Shown: one piece after another, positions 1 to 6,800 of the stretch
How the letters are laid out: each line of letters begins with the position of its first letter
Position numbering within the stretch: the first letter of the stretch is position 1
Assembly (NCBI GenBank): GCA_964495785.1
Contig: CAZBXL010000092.1
Coordinates: forward strand, 1-11,076
Source of the DNA: RFSX01 sp964495785
Lineage (GTDB): Bacteria; Bacteroidota; Bacteroidia; Chitinophagales; Saprospiraceae
Direction of reading: 5' to 3'
Length of the DNA: 11,076 nucleotides
The notes under the pieces: generated by a model
Seen by the model: only the letters and a program-made list of their open reading frames with translations
Told to the model about the DNA's origin: nothing
The model's database searches: none
Program-made: the position numbers and the translations under genes

Positions 1-1713
1 GATAGTATACACCTTACTTTTTCAAATACGGTAATAGCTTGGCACATTGACATTTCCAAACATAAAAATGTCTGCCATGCTCAAATGAGCCATAACAATG
101 CCATGCTTGAATGGAGTAATGAAGTACCACAGGTAAAATACAATATTAATGATACCCTGACCAGTGAAGTCACTTTGCCTGCTACACTTGAAGAACTGTA
201 TTTATCTTCTCTTGATTTTGAAAATGAAGATTATGTTTATGGTTCTGCTATTATCAAAGGCAGTCCGTATTACGTATATGATGGATTGGTCAAAATACAG
301 CGAGTCATAGATCTTGTATTTAAAGTTGACACAGGAAATCAAGGAAGAAGGGCTAAAGAAATATTGAATGAAAGCGAAAAACTCCTTTTCGGTGAAGCGA
401 GTGAACACAAATTTCAATCACATGGAATTAATTTCTCGGAAATTAGAACTGAGTTCAATACAAAGGATTACAAAATAGGTTTTCGCTTCGCCAACGATAT
501 TGGTTCAATCTATATAGACAACTACAATCATTATCTCATAAATCAATATGGAGAATATATAGATGACAAACCATACCAAGCTATAATCCTGAATCTTGGA
601 GATTCAATATTCTACGCTAAAAGGAATGACAAGTGGGGATTAATAAATGGGCAAGGGAAAGTGCTTATACCATTTACCTACAAAGGCACATCAGGTCGAG
701 ATTTCTATAATTTAAAGTATCCGATCACAAATCATGGCTTAATCGAATTTGTCAATGATAACAATAAGTCAGGTTACTTGAACTCATCAGGAGATACTAT
801 TATTCCATTTGAATATAGTACAAGAAATACTCAGCATTGGAAAGACGGATTAAAGGTCTTAAGAAAAAATAAGTTAGGTGTGGTTGATACATTAGGAATA
901 GAGATCCTGCCATTCGATTACCATGATATTCATATCTTAGATAGATATAGCTACATCCTAAAAGACTCAAGTAACGTATGGTCTATATCTCATAATGGAA
1001 AAAATTATCCAACTGAATATAAAGACATTTCTTATTGCAACCATAGTGATTATCTTATTGTGATAGATAGCTTAGATAAAAGAGGATTAGTGAATAGAAC
1101 AAACCAAATTGTCCTTCCATGTGACTATAGTTATATAGGTCCTTTTTCAGAAGGAAAAAGTTTTGTTTCGAAAACCGAGAAGATTCGCTACGGGAATAAA
1201 GCAAAATATGCATGTATAGATTCCATAGCCACCTTTCTTACAGAATATATTTTTAATGGAAACGGATCTTTTAAAGATTCTATGTCGCATAATTCTGTTT
1301 GGCGTGAGAGTAAACAGAAATATGAAGGCACATATATAAATCATGACTTCGAACCTATTGTCAATTTCCATTTCGTAGATCCACCTGAGTTTAAATATGA
1401 TGCATGCTTAGCAGATACTTTGTTGTTAGATAAAAATGGCAGAAAGACCAGAACATACAATTCAAACGAAACATTTCTTTTTACTAAAAAGGGCGAATCA
1501 ATTAGACTTGATCCTAAATACGCGATATGGCAATTATATTTTAGTGATGGACTTGTTGGCGTCCAAACAAATGGATTACAAGGCTATGCCAATACTAAAG
1601 GACAAGTAGTGATAGAACCAAAATACGATTATGGAGGATATTGGAGCGGCAATATGGCTTGGGTAAGAAAGCCGAACGATGAATTCTATTGGATACTCAG
1701 AAAGGATAAATAA
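1..1713 (+). CDS. WG-repeat protein, 5' end outside the window
   Basis: This is the 3' part of a gene for a protein with WG (KWG-type) beta-hairpin repeats. Five repeat units are visible, each with a Gly-x-x-(N/D) core followed by a 'x-I-x-P-x-x-Y' segment. They start near bases 631 (KWGLING...LIPFTY), 766 (KSGYLN...IIPFEY), 871 (KLGVVD...ILPFDY), 1078 (KRGLVN...VLPCDY) and 1579 (QGYANTKG...VIEPKY). Only the first keeps the Trp-Gly pair. About 150 codons between the fourth and fifth units show no clear repeat. The first ATG is at 85, but the frame is open without a stop from base 1 and those 28 codons read as normal protein (for example TVIAWHIDISKHKN), so the true start is probably upstream and any signal peptide is not visible. 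WG-repeat proteins are common in Bacteroidota and usually have no known function; the repeats are thought to serve as a binding scaffold. The frame ends in TAA at 1711. Repeat identity is fairly sure; function is unknown. Confidence 0.85.
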   Translation, partial: DSIHLTFSNTVIAWHIDISKHKNVCHAQMSHNNAMLEWSNEVPQVKYNINDTLTSEVTLPATLEELYLSSLDFENEDYVYGSAIIKGSPYYVYDGLVKIQRVIDLVFKVDTGNQGRRAKEILNESEKLLFGEASEHKFQSHGINFSEIRTEFNTKDYKIGFRFANDIGSIYIDNYNHYLINQYGEYIDDKPYQAIILNLGDSIFYAKRNDKWGLINGQGKVLIPFTYKGTSGRDFYNLKYPITNHGLIEFVNDNNKSGYLNSSGDTIIPFEYSTRNTQHWKDGLKVLRKNKLGVVDTLGIEILPFDYHDIHILDRYSYILKDSSNVWSISHNGKNYPTEYKDISYCNHSDYLIVIDSLDKRGLVNRTNQIVLPCDYSYIGPFSEGKSFVSKTEKIRYGNKAKYACIDSIATFLTEYIFNGNGSFKDSMSHNSVWRESKQKYEGTYINHDFEPIVNFHFVDPPEFKYDACLADTLLLDKNGRKTRTYNSNETFLFTKKGESIRLDPKYAIWQLYFSDGLVGVQTNGLQGYANTKGQVVIEPKYDYGGYWSGNMAWVRKPNDEFYWILRKDK

Positions 1714-1734
1714 CTAAAAGTAAAATGTTATCAT

Positions 1735-1777
1735 GATGGAATATCCTTTGGGGTACGACACATATTATAATTCCATC
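1735..1777. repeat. Inverted repeat after the WG-repeat gene
   Basis: Perfect 8-base arms GATGGAAT (1735-1742) and ATTCCATC (1770-1777) flank a 27-base loop, starting 22 bases after the stop codon of the WG-repeat gene. No T-run follows on either strand, so it is not a classical intrinsic terminator. It could be a 3' RNA-stabilising hairpin or a protein site. It fills half of the 88-base gap before the orphan gene. Confidence 0.45.
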
Positions 1778-1801
1778 TGTCAGTTGCAATAATCGAATAA
1801 A

Positions 1802-2446
1802 ATGGAAAAAAATTATAAAGAAATATTAGAGCCACTAATTCCAAAAATGAATTTTGAAGGAGGAAGATTAACACATAGAATCTCAAAGAATCTCTTAGGA
1901 ACTGTAATCATCGACTCTATTTGGGTAGAATTCAAAATGGAGAATTTCAAATATCTTGATCCATTCTACGGAGAATCTGAATCTAATGGAAACTTTAATA
2001 CATTTTTTGAGACTACAAATTATGATCAAAGAATTGTTGTAGACAATATACTTCAACTTGAAAATAAGTACTACGACTTCAAAACTAATCCTATGGTTGG
2101 CAGCTTTTCAAATTCCTTAGACTTAAAAATCGAGTATTGTAAATTTGGTAAAATTGAGGAAGGTAAAATTGAATTTGAAATGAAATACTATCTAACTAAC
2201 AGTGATAGTTATGGCATGATGAATGGAAGTGAAGACGAACATGCTGAATACCACAAGACGATAAAAATTAAATTAAACTTTGAAGACCTAATAGTACAAA
2301 CCGTTAAGACTATCGAACAAGAAAGTCTTGATAATTTCTTGGATGACAATGTTTACGATTTAAGTACTGCAGAGAAATATGATGAAGTAAATTGGAGAGA
2401 GAATAGTAAATATTATAAAGTCAAAATAAAAACATATTGTGACTAA
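1802..2446 (+). CDS. Hypothetical cytoplasmic protein, 214 residues
   Basis: I do not recognise the family. The protein has no signal peptide, membrane segment or lipobox, so it should be cytoplasmic. It is acidic, rich in Asn, Tyr, Glu and Lys, and built of alternating beta-type segments, such as a VIIDSIWVEFKMENF stretch near residue 35 and a KIEEGKIEFEMKYYL stretch near residue 117. A more helical acidic part follows near 160-190 and the protein ends in a short Tyr/Lys-rich strand. The start is supported by an in-frame TAA at 1790-1792, so ATG 1802 is the first possible ATG of this frame. No Shine-Dalgarno sequence is present, which is usual in Bacteroidota. The gene stands 88 bases after the WG-repeat gene on the same strand and could be co-transcribed with it. 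It converges on the DUF2207 gene. Its size, orphan character and position would also suit an immunity-type or accessory protein, but nothing in the sequence demonstrates that. Confidence 0.75.
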   Translation: MEKNYKEILEPLIPKMNFEGGRLTHRISKNLLGTVIIDSIWVEFKMENFKYLDPFYGESESNGNFNTFFETTNYDQRIVVDNILQLENKYYDFKTNPMVGSFSNSLDLKIEYCKFGKIEEGKIEFEMKYYLTNSDSYGMMNGSEDEHAEYHKTIKIKLNFEDLIVQTVKTIEQESLDNFLDDNVYDLSTAEKYDEVNWRENSKYYKVKIKTYCD

Positions 2447-2449
2447 CAA

Positions 2450-2491
2450 GTGGCGATGACAACATATCTCTCATTCGACAAGAGTCGCCAC
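2450..2491. repeat. GC-rich long-loop hairpin after the orphan gene
   Basis: Perfect 7-base arms GTGGCGA (2450-2456) and TCGCCAC (2485-2491) begin three bases after the TAA of the orphan gene. An inner pair CTCT (2468-2471) and AGAG (2481-2484) extends the stem next to the 3' arm, leaving an 11-base bulge on the 5' side and a nine-base loop. The arms are notably GC-rich in an AT-rich setting. Neither strand has a proper T-run after it, although the minus-strand reading continues TTGTT. It lies between convergent genes, so a role as a transcription barrier or 3' end structure is the simplest guess. Confidence 0.5.
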
Positions 2492-2575
2492 ATATAAGAT
2501 AGCCTTACTAAATCAAGGTCGTCTACACATAAATTATACTGAGCTATAATGCAACAACTCACGTAGAATTCTAAA

Positions 2576-2588
2576 ACAGATTATCTGT
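2576..2588 (-). terminator. Weak terminator-like hairpin for the DUF2207 gene
   Basis: Read on the minus strand, ten bases after the DUF2207 stop codon, ACAGA and TCTGT form a five-pair stem around a TAA loop, and the second arm runs into a TTTT tract at its end. The stem is short and AT-rich, so termination would be weak. Position after the gene and orientation are what support it. Confidence 0.35.
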
Positions 2589-2598
2589 AATTAGATGA

Positions 2599-4260
2599 TC
2601 ACCAAGAACCACCGCCACCACCAAATCCACCTCCTGCACCTCCTCCACTAAATCCACCACCTGATGCACCACCGGTAGGTGCTGGAGCACTCGTGAACAC
2701 ACTCGTTATTTCTGGAATGCTGAAGTCCTTTGAGAAACTATCCAATGTCGGTTGGGAATACGTACCATGAGCTCCATGATAGATGAACCAATAAGGAGCA
2801 TTGATGTCTAATTCTTTCATTCTATTAAGCCAAGTCTTATCTATGCCGAATGCAATCGCATACGGATAAATATGCTCAAAATATTTAGGGTGCTTGTCGA
2901 GCAATTTTTGAGTTGTATCTTGTGGGCTATTTACTAAAAACTCTTTGAAGCCGACAAGGTGTCTGTGTATTCTGATGCCGAGATCAGACTTTTTAGGCTC
3001 CTTAGCATACATGATAAAAGTAGCTACAGCGAGTATAATAAGACAAGCTGAAGAAATAAAATATTGGAATAAAATAGCGATACTAATAGCAGCAATAATG
3101 AATAAGATGCCTAAGACAATCATCCACGGACTTCTGAATATTCTGAGGTAGTCTTCGTCATATAGATTTTTACTTAGGAGTTCTTTGTGTATTAGACTTT
3201 TTGATTTGTGTAGATGCATGTACATCTTATTTTTTAATTCAGACAGCATGATCATATTTTCATTTTTGAAAAGGTTATCAAAAATGAGGTATTGATATTC
3301 TGGGAGATCTTGGGGTAACTCACTGATTTTTTTAAAATATAATTCGTCTGTATCTTTTATTATTTGGAGGTAGCCTTGTTCTGCCCAGTAGGGTAGGAGT
3401 GATATTACATCTTCTGTATTGACTTTATTATCATAGTAAGCACCAACCATAGCAGGTGAAAATTCTGAAGGTGGAAAATGCTCTTCAGGTACAGTAGTAC
3501 CGTTATTAATATTGATAGTGGATTGTCGAGATCGCTTAAAGAAATTTATAAAAAAGAAAAGAAATCCGAGAGGCAAGAACCATAACTTATCTTTCTTATA
3601 AAAAGGTGTAGGCGGCGGCGGTTTATTGATAGAGTCTAATGGTAGTCTTATGGCAACGGTTACATTTTCTTCAGTGGGTATAGGCAGTAATGATCTACCT
3701 GTAATTGTATTGCCAGATTTTTTAATACTTACATGTTTTTTTGTCTCACCATTCTTACCTGTCATGATGAGGAAGTCATCATCGTTGATGGCTGTGTTAT
3801 CTGGTAAGGCAATGCTATAGGATAGTTTTTCTATAGATGTATCCCATCCGCTGATGAGGTTGTATTGGAATGCCGTATGATCTTCTTCGTACAAAAAAGC
3901 ATTAGATATTCTATACGAGATATCGTATGTCTGAGGGCCTGAGATATAAGTATTTTTATTTCCTATTCTGATTATATAATCATTGCCTTCGGATAAGACC
4001 TTTGACTCTTGTGATTTGACATTGACATTAGACAATTTTACCTTCTGTCTTTTTCCACCGGTATTGAATGATTTAGGCACATTTCTCATGATGCCTCTTC
4101 TGTCTTCATTGAATGTGACTGAGATGACCTCGTGGACATCAAAGTATCCTTCCTCAGATAACTTGATTTCTATGTTGTAATCATTGATGATATACGCCTG
4201 TGACTGAATGACAGTGATGTACAACAAACTCAATATTAGAAATGCCGATAGTTTTTTCAT
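2599..4260 (-). CDS. DUF2207 domain membrane protein with glycine-rich tail
   Basis: This 553-residue protein has the layout of the DUF2207 family, membrane proteins of unknown function. A signal peptide covers about residues 1-22 (MKKLSAFLILSLLYITVIQS). The extracytoplasmic DUF2207 beta-domain follows at about 23-215; its opening (YNIEIKLSEEGYFDVHEVIS, then the RRGIMRNVP segment) is the family hallmark. A membrane segment lies near 224-241. A cytoplasmic part then carries the helical segment FSPAMVGAYYDNKVNTEDVI and 'GYLQI', matching the conserved 'sPa-vg-l-d-kv---di---L--L---GyL-i' region. Two more membrane helices sit near 377-417, and the last 24 residues are almost all Gly, Ser, Ala and Phe, ending GGGGGSW. 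Such tails are typical of this family and of TPM-domain proteins. The gene diverges from the TlpA-like gene across 243 bases and converges with the orphan gene. Family assignment is confident; the biochemical role is unknown. Confidence 0.9.
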   Translation of the reverse strand: MKKLSAFLILSLLYITVIQSQAYIINDYNIEIKLSEEGYFDVHEVISVTFNEDRRGIMRNVPKSFNTGGKRQKVKLSNVNVKSQESKVLSEGNDYIIRIGNKNTYISGPQTYDISYRISNAFLYEEDHTAFQYNLISGWDTSIEKLSYSIALPDNTAINDDDFLIMTGKNGETKKHVSIKKSGNTITGRSLLPIPTEENVTVAIRLPLDSINKPPPPTPFYKKDKLWFLPLGFLFFFINFFKRSRQSTININNGTTVPEEHFPPSEFSPAMVGAYYDNKVNTEDVISLLPYWAEQGYLQIIKDTDELYFKKISELPQDLPEYQYLIFDNLFKNENMIMLSELKNKMYMHLHKSKSLIHKELLSKNLYDEDYLRIFRSPWMIVLGILFIIAAISIAILFQYFISSACLIILAVATFIMYAKEPKKSDLGIRIHRHLVGFKEFLVNSPQDTTQKLLDKHPKYFEHIYPYAIAFGIDKTWLNRMKELDINAPYWFIYHGAHGTYSQPTLDSFSKDFSIPEITSVFTSAPAPTGGASGGGFSGGGAGGGFGGGGGSW

Positions 4261-4503
4261 TTGGTTTTAGTCTTGCTTTAATTGGTAACAATCATTAGGC
4301 CTATATAAGTTTCTATATTCTAATTCTGATAGATCAATCTCCATAATTGCGATAATAACTGTCCGTATAGTTCTTTCTATTCAGATTGAAGATGCTTTAT
4401 TAGTTTATTTTTCATTATTTTGATATTAATATAAAGTGCATCTGTATGGAGGTGCTATATTTCTTTAGATTAATCATTACCTCAAATTACTAATTCTATA
4501 ATA
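4261..4503. promoter_or_regulatory. Divergent promoter region, DUF2207 / TlpA-like gene
   Basis: These 243 AT-rich bases separate two start codons that point away from each other, so promoters for both genes must lie here unless transcription enters from within a gene. I could not place a convincing Bacteroidota promoter (TTTG near -33, TAxxTTTG near -7). The nearest plus-strand candidates are TATTTTG at 4416-4422 and TATATTTC around 4456-4463, both imperfect and without a well-spaced TTG. No ribosome-binding sequence is visible before either ATG. Confidence 0.5.
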
Positions 4504-6438
4504 ATGAAAAATATATTACTCATTAGCTTCTGTCTACTTAGCAATATCATTCTTGCTCAAGTAGTCACATTAAGTCCTCCGTCTCCTGAAGTCGGTAAGG
4601 CGGTAAAGATAATGTATGATGCCAATGGAGGACCCCTCCAAAATCATGAGGTACAAGCCGTAGTCTACGAATTAGTTTTTGGTAGTGATCCCGTAGCATA
4701 TGACGTGGCATTACAAGACAAATCTCAAGGCACCTACACGGCCTCGTTTACCCCAACGAAAGATGCGGATGCATTACTTATCAGATTCATTAATGAAGAC
4801 GAATCAGTGGCTGACGCTAACGATAAGATGGGTTACTTCTATAAGCTCCATAGTAATGGAAAAGTTATTAATAATTCGAATGCTGCCATAGCCGAAACGG
4901 TAACAATACATCGTCGTAAAGTGATAATCGAGGAACAGACAGAGACGGCTAAGATCTGTCTGAGAGACGAACTTAAACTCAATCCTAAAATAGCTGACAA
5001 CCCAGACTATCTCATGACAAAAGCACTCATAGCAAGAGCGACAAGTGATGATGATATGTATGCATCAGTCATGCAATATGTAGATAAGGCACAAGCTAAA
5101 GCAAATGCCAACGAAACAGAATTAATGGATGCAGCTCAGATCGCTTTCTATGCTGGTAATCGAGGGACTTACGAGAAAATATCTGGAACAACAGCAGCAG
5201 CATATCCTGAGGGTAAAGCGGCTATACGCAAAAAGTTAGATGCATTTCATGCCTTGAAAGATATAACACTTAAAGAAAAAGCAATAGCAGAATATGAGAA
5301 GATGAGCTCAAGTGATCCTCAGTATCAGATAGGATTAGAATCTATGGCCAGTAATCTCGCTACATATTATGGACAGAAAAATAATGCTGAGAAACTAATA
5401 ATGTACGCTGCTAAAATTAAATCTCCTACTACAAAAGCGAGTATGTATAATAATGTCGCATGGACATTGTCAGGAGAGAGTATAGATGCTACGCCTATCA
5501 ATGCAAAACTGGCAGAAGAAATATCTAAAGAAAGTCTAAATCTAATAGCTGCAGAAAAAACAGCCATGACGATGAAGCCCGTCTTTCAATCCAAAGCTCG
5601 ATATGGAAATAACATGAGTTATAACTATGCCATGTATTCTGATACCTATGCACTATTAGCGCATCACTTAGGTATGAAAGAAGATGCTCTTAAGTATCAG
5701 ACCTTAGCTGTAGAAGCTTATGATTATAAGGATGGGGATATGAATACGAGGTATGCCATCTATATGGAGGAAGCTAAGGGTGGTCAAGCGACGATGCCTT
5801 TTTTAGAAAAAATGATTGTAGGAGGTAATGCCAGTACGGGTATGAAGTCTCAGTATGAGAGAATATTTAAGTCAGATATGGATGCTGATATGGCTTACGA
5901 AAAAGTATTGATTCTCCTCGAAAAAGAAGCCAAAGCAAAACATATCGAAGAAATTAAAGAATCACTATTTGTAGAAGCACCTAAGGATTTTGCTTTAGTT
6001 AATCTCGATGGAGAGAACGTTTCTCTTGATAGTATGAAAGGAAAAGTTGTAGTCTTAGATTTTTGGGCGACGTGGTGTGGGCCTTGTAAGGCATCATTTC
6101 CAGGTATGCAGAATGCAGTAGATAATTATGCTGATAATCCCAATGTGGAATTCTTATTTGTCGATACATGGGAGAGAGTTGATAATAAAGAAACCAATGC
6201 AAAAGAGTTTTTAGAGTCTAAAGGCTACAGATTTAATGTACTGATGGATAACGAAAATAAAATGGTACAAAGTTTTGGCATCAGTGGTATACCAACAAAA
6301 TATATCTTAGACCAATCTGGACAATTAAGATACAAAAGCGTGGGCTATGATGGCAATGATGCTAAGCTCGTAGATGAGCTCAGTATTGTAATAGATGTAT
6401 TATTAGGAGAGCAAGACCGTGCATCTATAGAGCCGTAA
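4504..6438 (+). CDS. Exported TlpA/ResA-like thiol-disulfide oxidoreductase
   Basis: This is a 644-residue exported protein with a C-terminal thioredoxin-like domain of the TlpA/ResA type (about residues 489-640). The active site WCGPC is at residues 524-528 within FWATWCGPCKASFPG, and the cis-proline that completes the redox site is Pro597 in GISGIPTKY. Both catalytic cysteines are present, so it should be redox-active, reducing or exchanging disulfides in the periplasm. A signal peptide covers about 1-19 (MKNILLISFCLLSNIILAQ). An Ig-like beta domain follows at about 20-135. A long helical, Ala/Lys-rich region at about 140-480 looks TPR-like or otherwise alpha-solenoid and probably positions a partner. 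Many Bacteroidota TlpA proteins instead carry a DUF4369 N-terminal domain, which I do not see here. The gene is monocistronic, with its own upstream region and an intrinsic terminator 28 bases after its stop. The substrate is unknown. The redox domain is near certain; the helical-repeat reading is inference. Confidence 0.93.
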   Translation: MKNILLISFCLLSNIILAQVVTLSPPSPEVGKAVKIMYDANGGPLQNHEVQAVVYELVFGSDPVAYDVALQDKSQGTYTASFTPTKDADALLIRFINEDESVADANDKMGYFYKLHSNGKVINNSNAAIAETVTIHRRKVIIEEQTETAKICLRDELKLNPKIADNPDYLMTKALIARATSDDDMYASVMQYVDKAQAKANANETELMDAAQIAFYAGNRGTYEKISGTTAAAYPEGKAAIRKKLDAFHALKDITLKEKAIAEYEKMSSSDPQYQIGLESMASNLATYYGQKNNAEKLIMYAAKIKSPTTKASMYNNVAWTLSGESIDATPINAKLAEEISKESLNLIAAEKTAMTMKPVFQSKARYGNNMSYNYAMYSDTYALLAHHLGMKEDALKYQTLAVEAYDYKDGDMNTRYAIYMEEAKGGQATMPFLEKMIVGGNASTGMKSQYERIFKSDMDADMAYEKVLILLEKEAKAKHIEEIKESLFVEAPKDFALVNLDGENVSLDSMKGKVVVLDFWATWCGPCKASFPGMQNAVDNYADNPNVEFLFVDTWERVDNKETNAKEFLESKGYRFNVLMDNENKMVQSFGISGIPTKYILDQSGQLRYKSVGYDGNDAKLVDELSIVIDVLLGEQDRASIEP

Positions 6439-6465
6439 GTAATAAAATAAAATTTATCTATAATG

Positions 6466-6497
6466 ACAGGCTGGGGTACTCTCAGCCTGTTTTTTTT
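6466..6497 (+). terminator. Intrinsic terminator of the TlpA-like gene
   Basis: A perfect eight-pair stem, ACAGGCTG (6466-6473) with CAGCCTGT (6483-6490), encloses a nine-base loop in which G-T and G-C pairs could extend the stem. It runs directly into eight T residues (6490-6497). It sits 28 bases after the stop codon and is the clearest terminator in the window. Confidence 0.93.
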
Positions 6498-6800
6498 ATA
6501 TTCATTGTATCACAATAATGAATTATCATAACCTTTTATGGTCCTCTTACATTAAGTTAAGTAATGATGATAAGAAAGTATAAAAAGATAGATTTATTTT
6601 CTATTGAAAAATTAATAGTTACATGTAGCTCTTAATTCAAAATGAGTAATTGACTAATTTCATGATAATTGTATACAATATAAATTGTATCATGGGAAAA
6701 ATTAAAATTGATTATTGCTTAACAATAAGGTAATGATCTCCATTAGATGATCCAAATTTTATAGATGTGATAACACTCCTCAAGATTAAAAAAAGTCATC
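6498..6800 (+). promoter_or_regulatory. Upstream region of the secreted-protein operon with palindromes
   Basis: About 300 AT-rich bases hold no supportable gene. The motif ATTGTAT occurs at 6504, 6668 and 6684, twice continuing as ATTGTATCA. The second copy is half of a perfect 12-base palindrome, ATTGTATACAAT (6668-6679). This lies inside a wider inverted pair, CATGATA (6661-6667) and TATCATG (6688-6694). The arrangement resembles a dimeric repressor or activator site about 107-140 bases before the start codon. I could not place a reliable -7/-33 promoter pair. The start at 6801 has no Shine-Dalgarno sequence but an A-rich lead. Confidence 0.4.

Noticed and set aside
2440..2598. Possible integron attC site after the orphan gene (CTAACAA followed by a hairpin).
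   Set aside because: The 5' box GACTAAC does not fit RYYYAAC exactly, no GTTRRRY box follows within the needed distance, and no second cassette or integrase is present.
2601..2680. Repeated CCACC-type tracts that look like a short tandem repeat.
   Set aside because: They are the codons of the glycine-rich tail of the DUF2207 protein on the minus strand and need no separate explanation.
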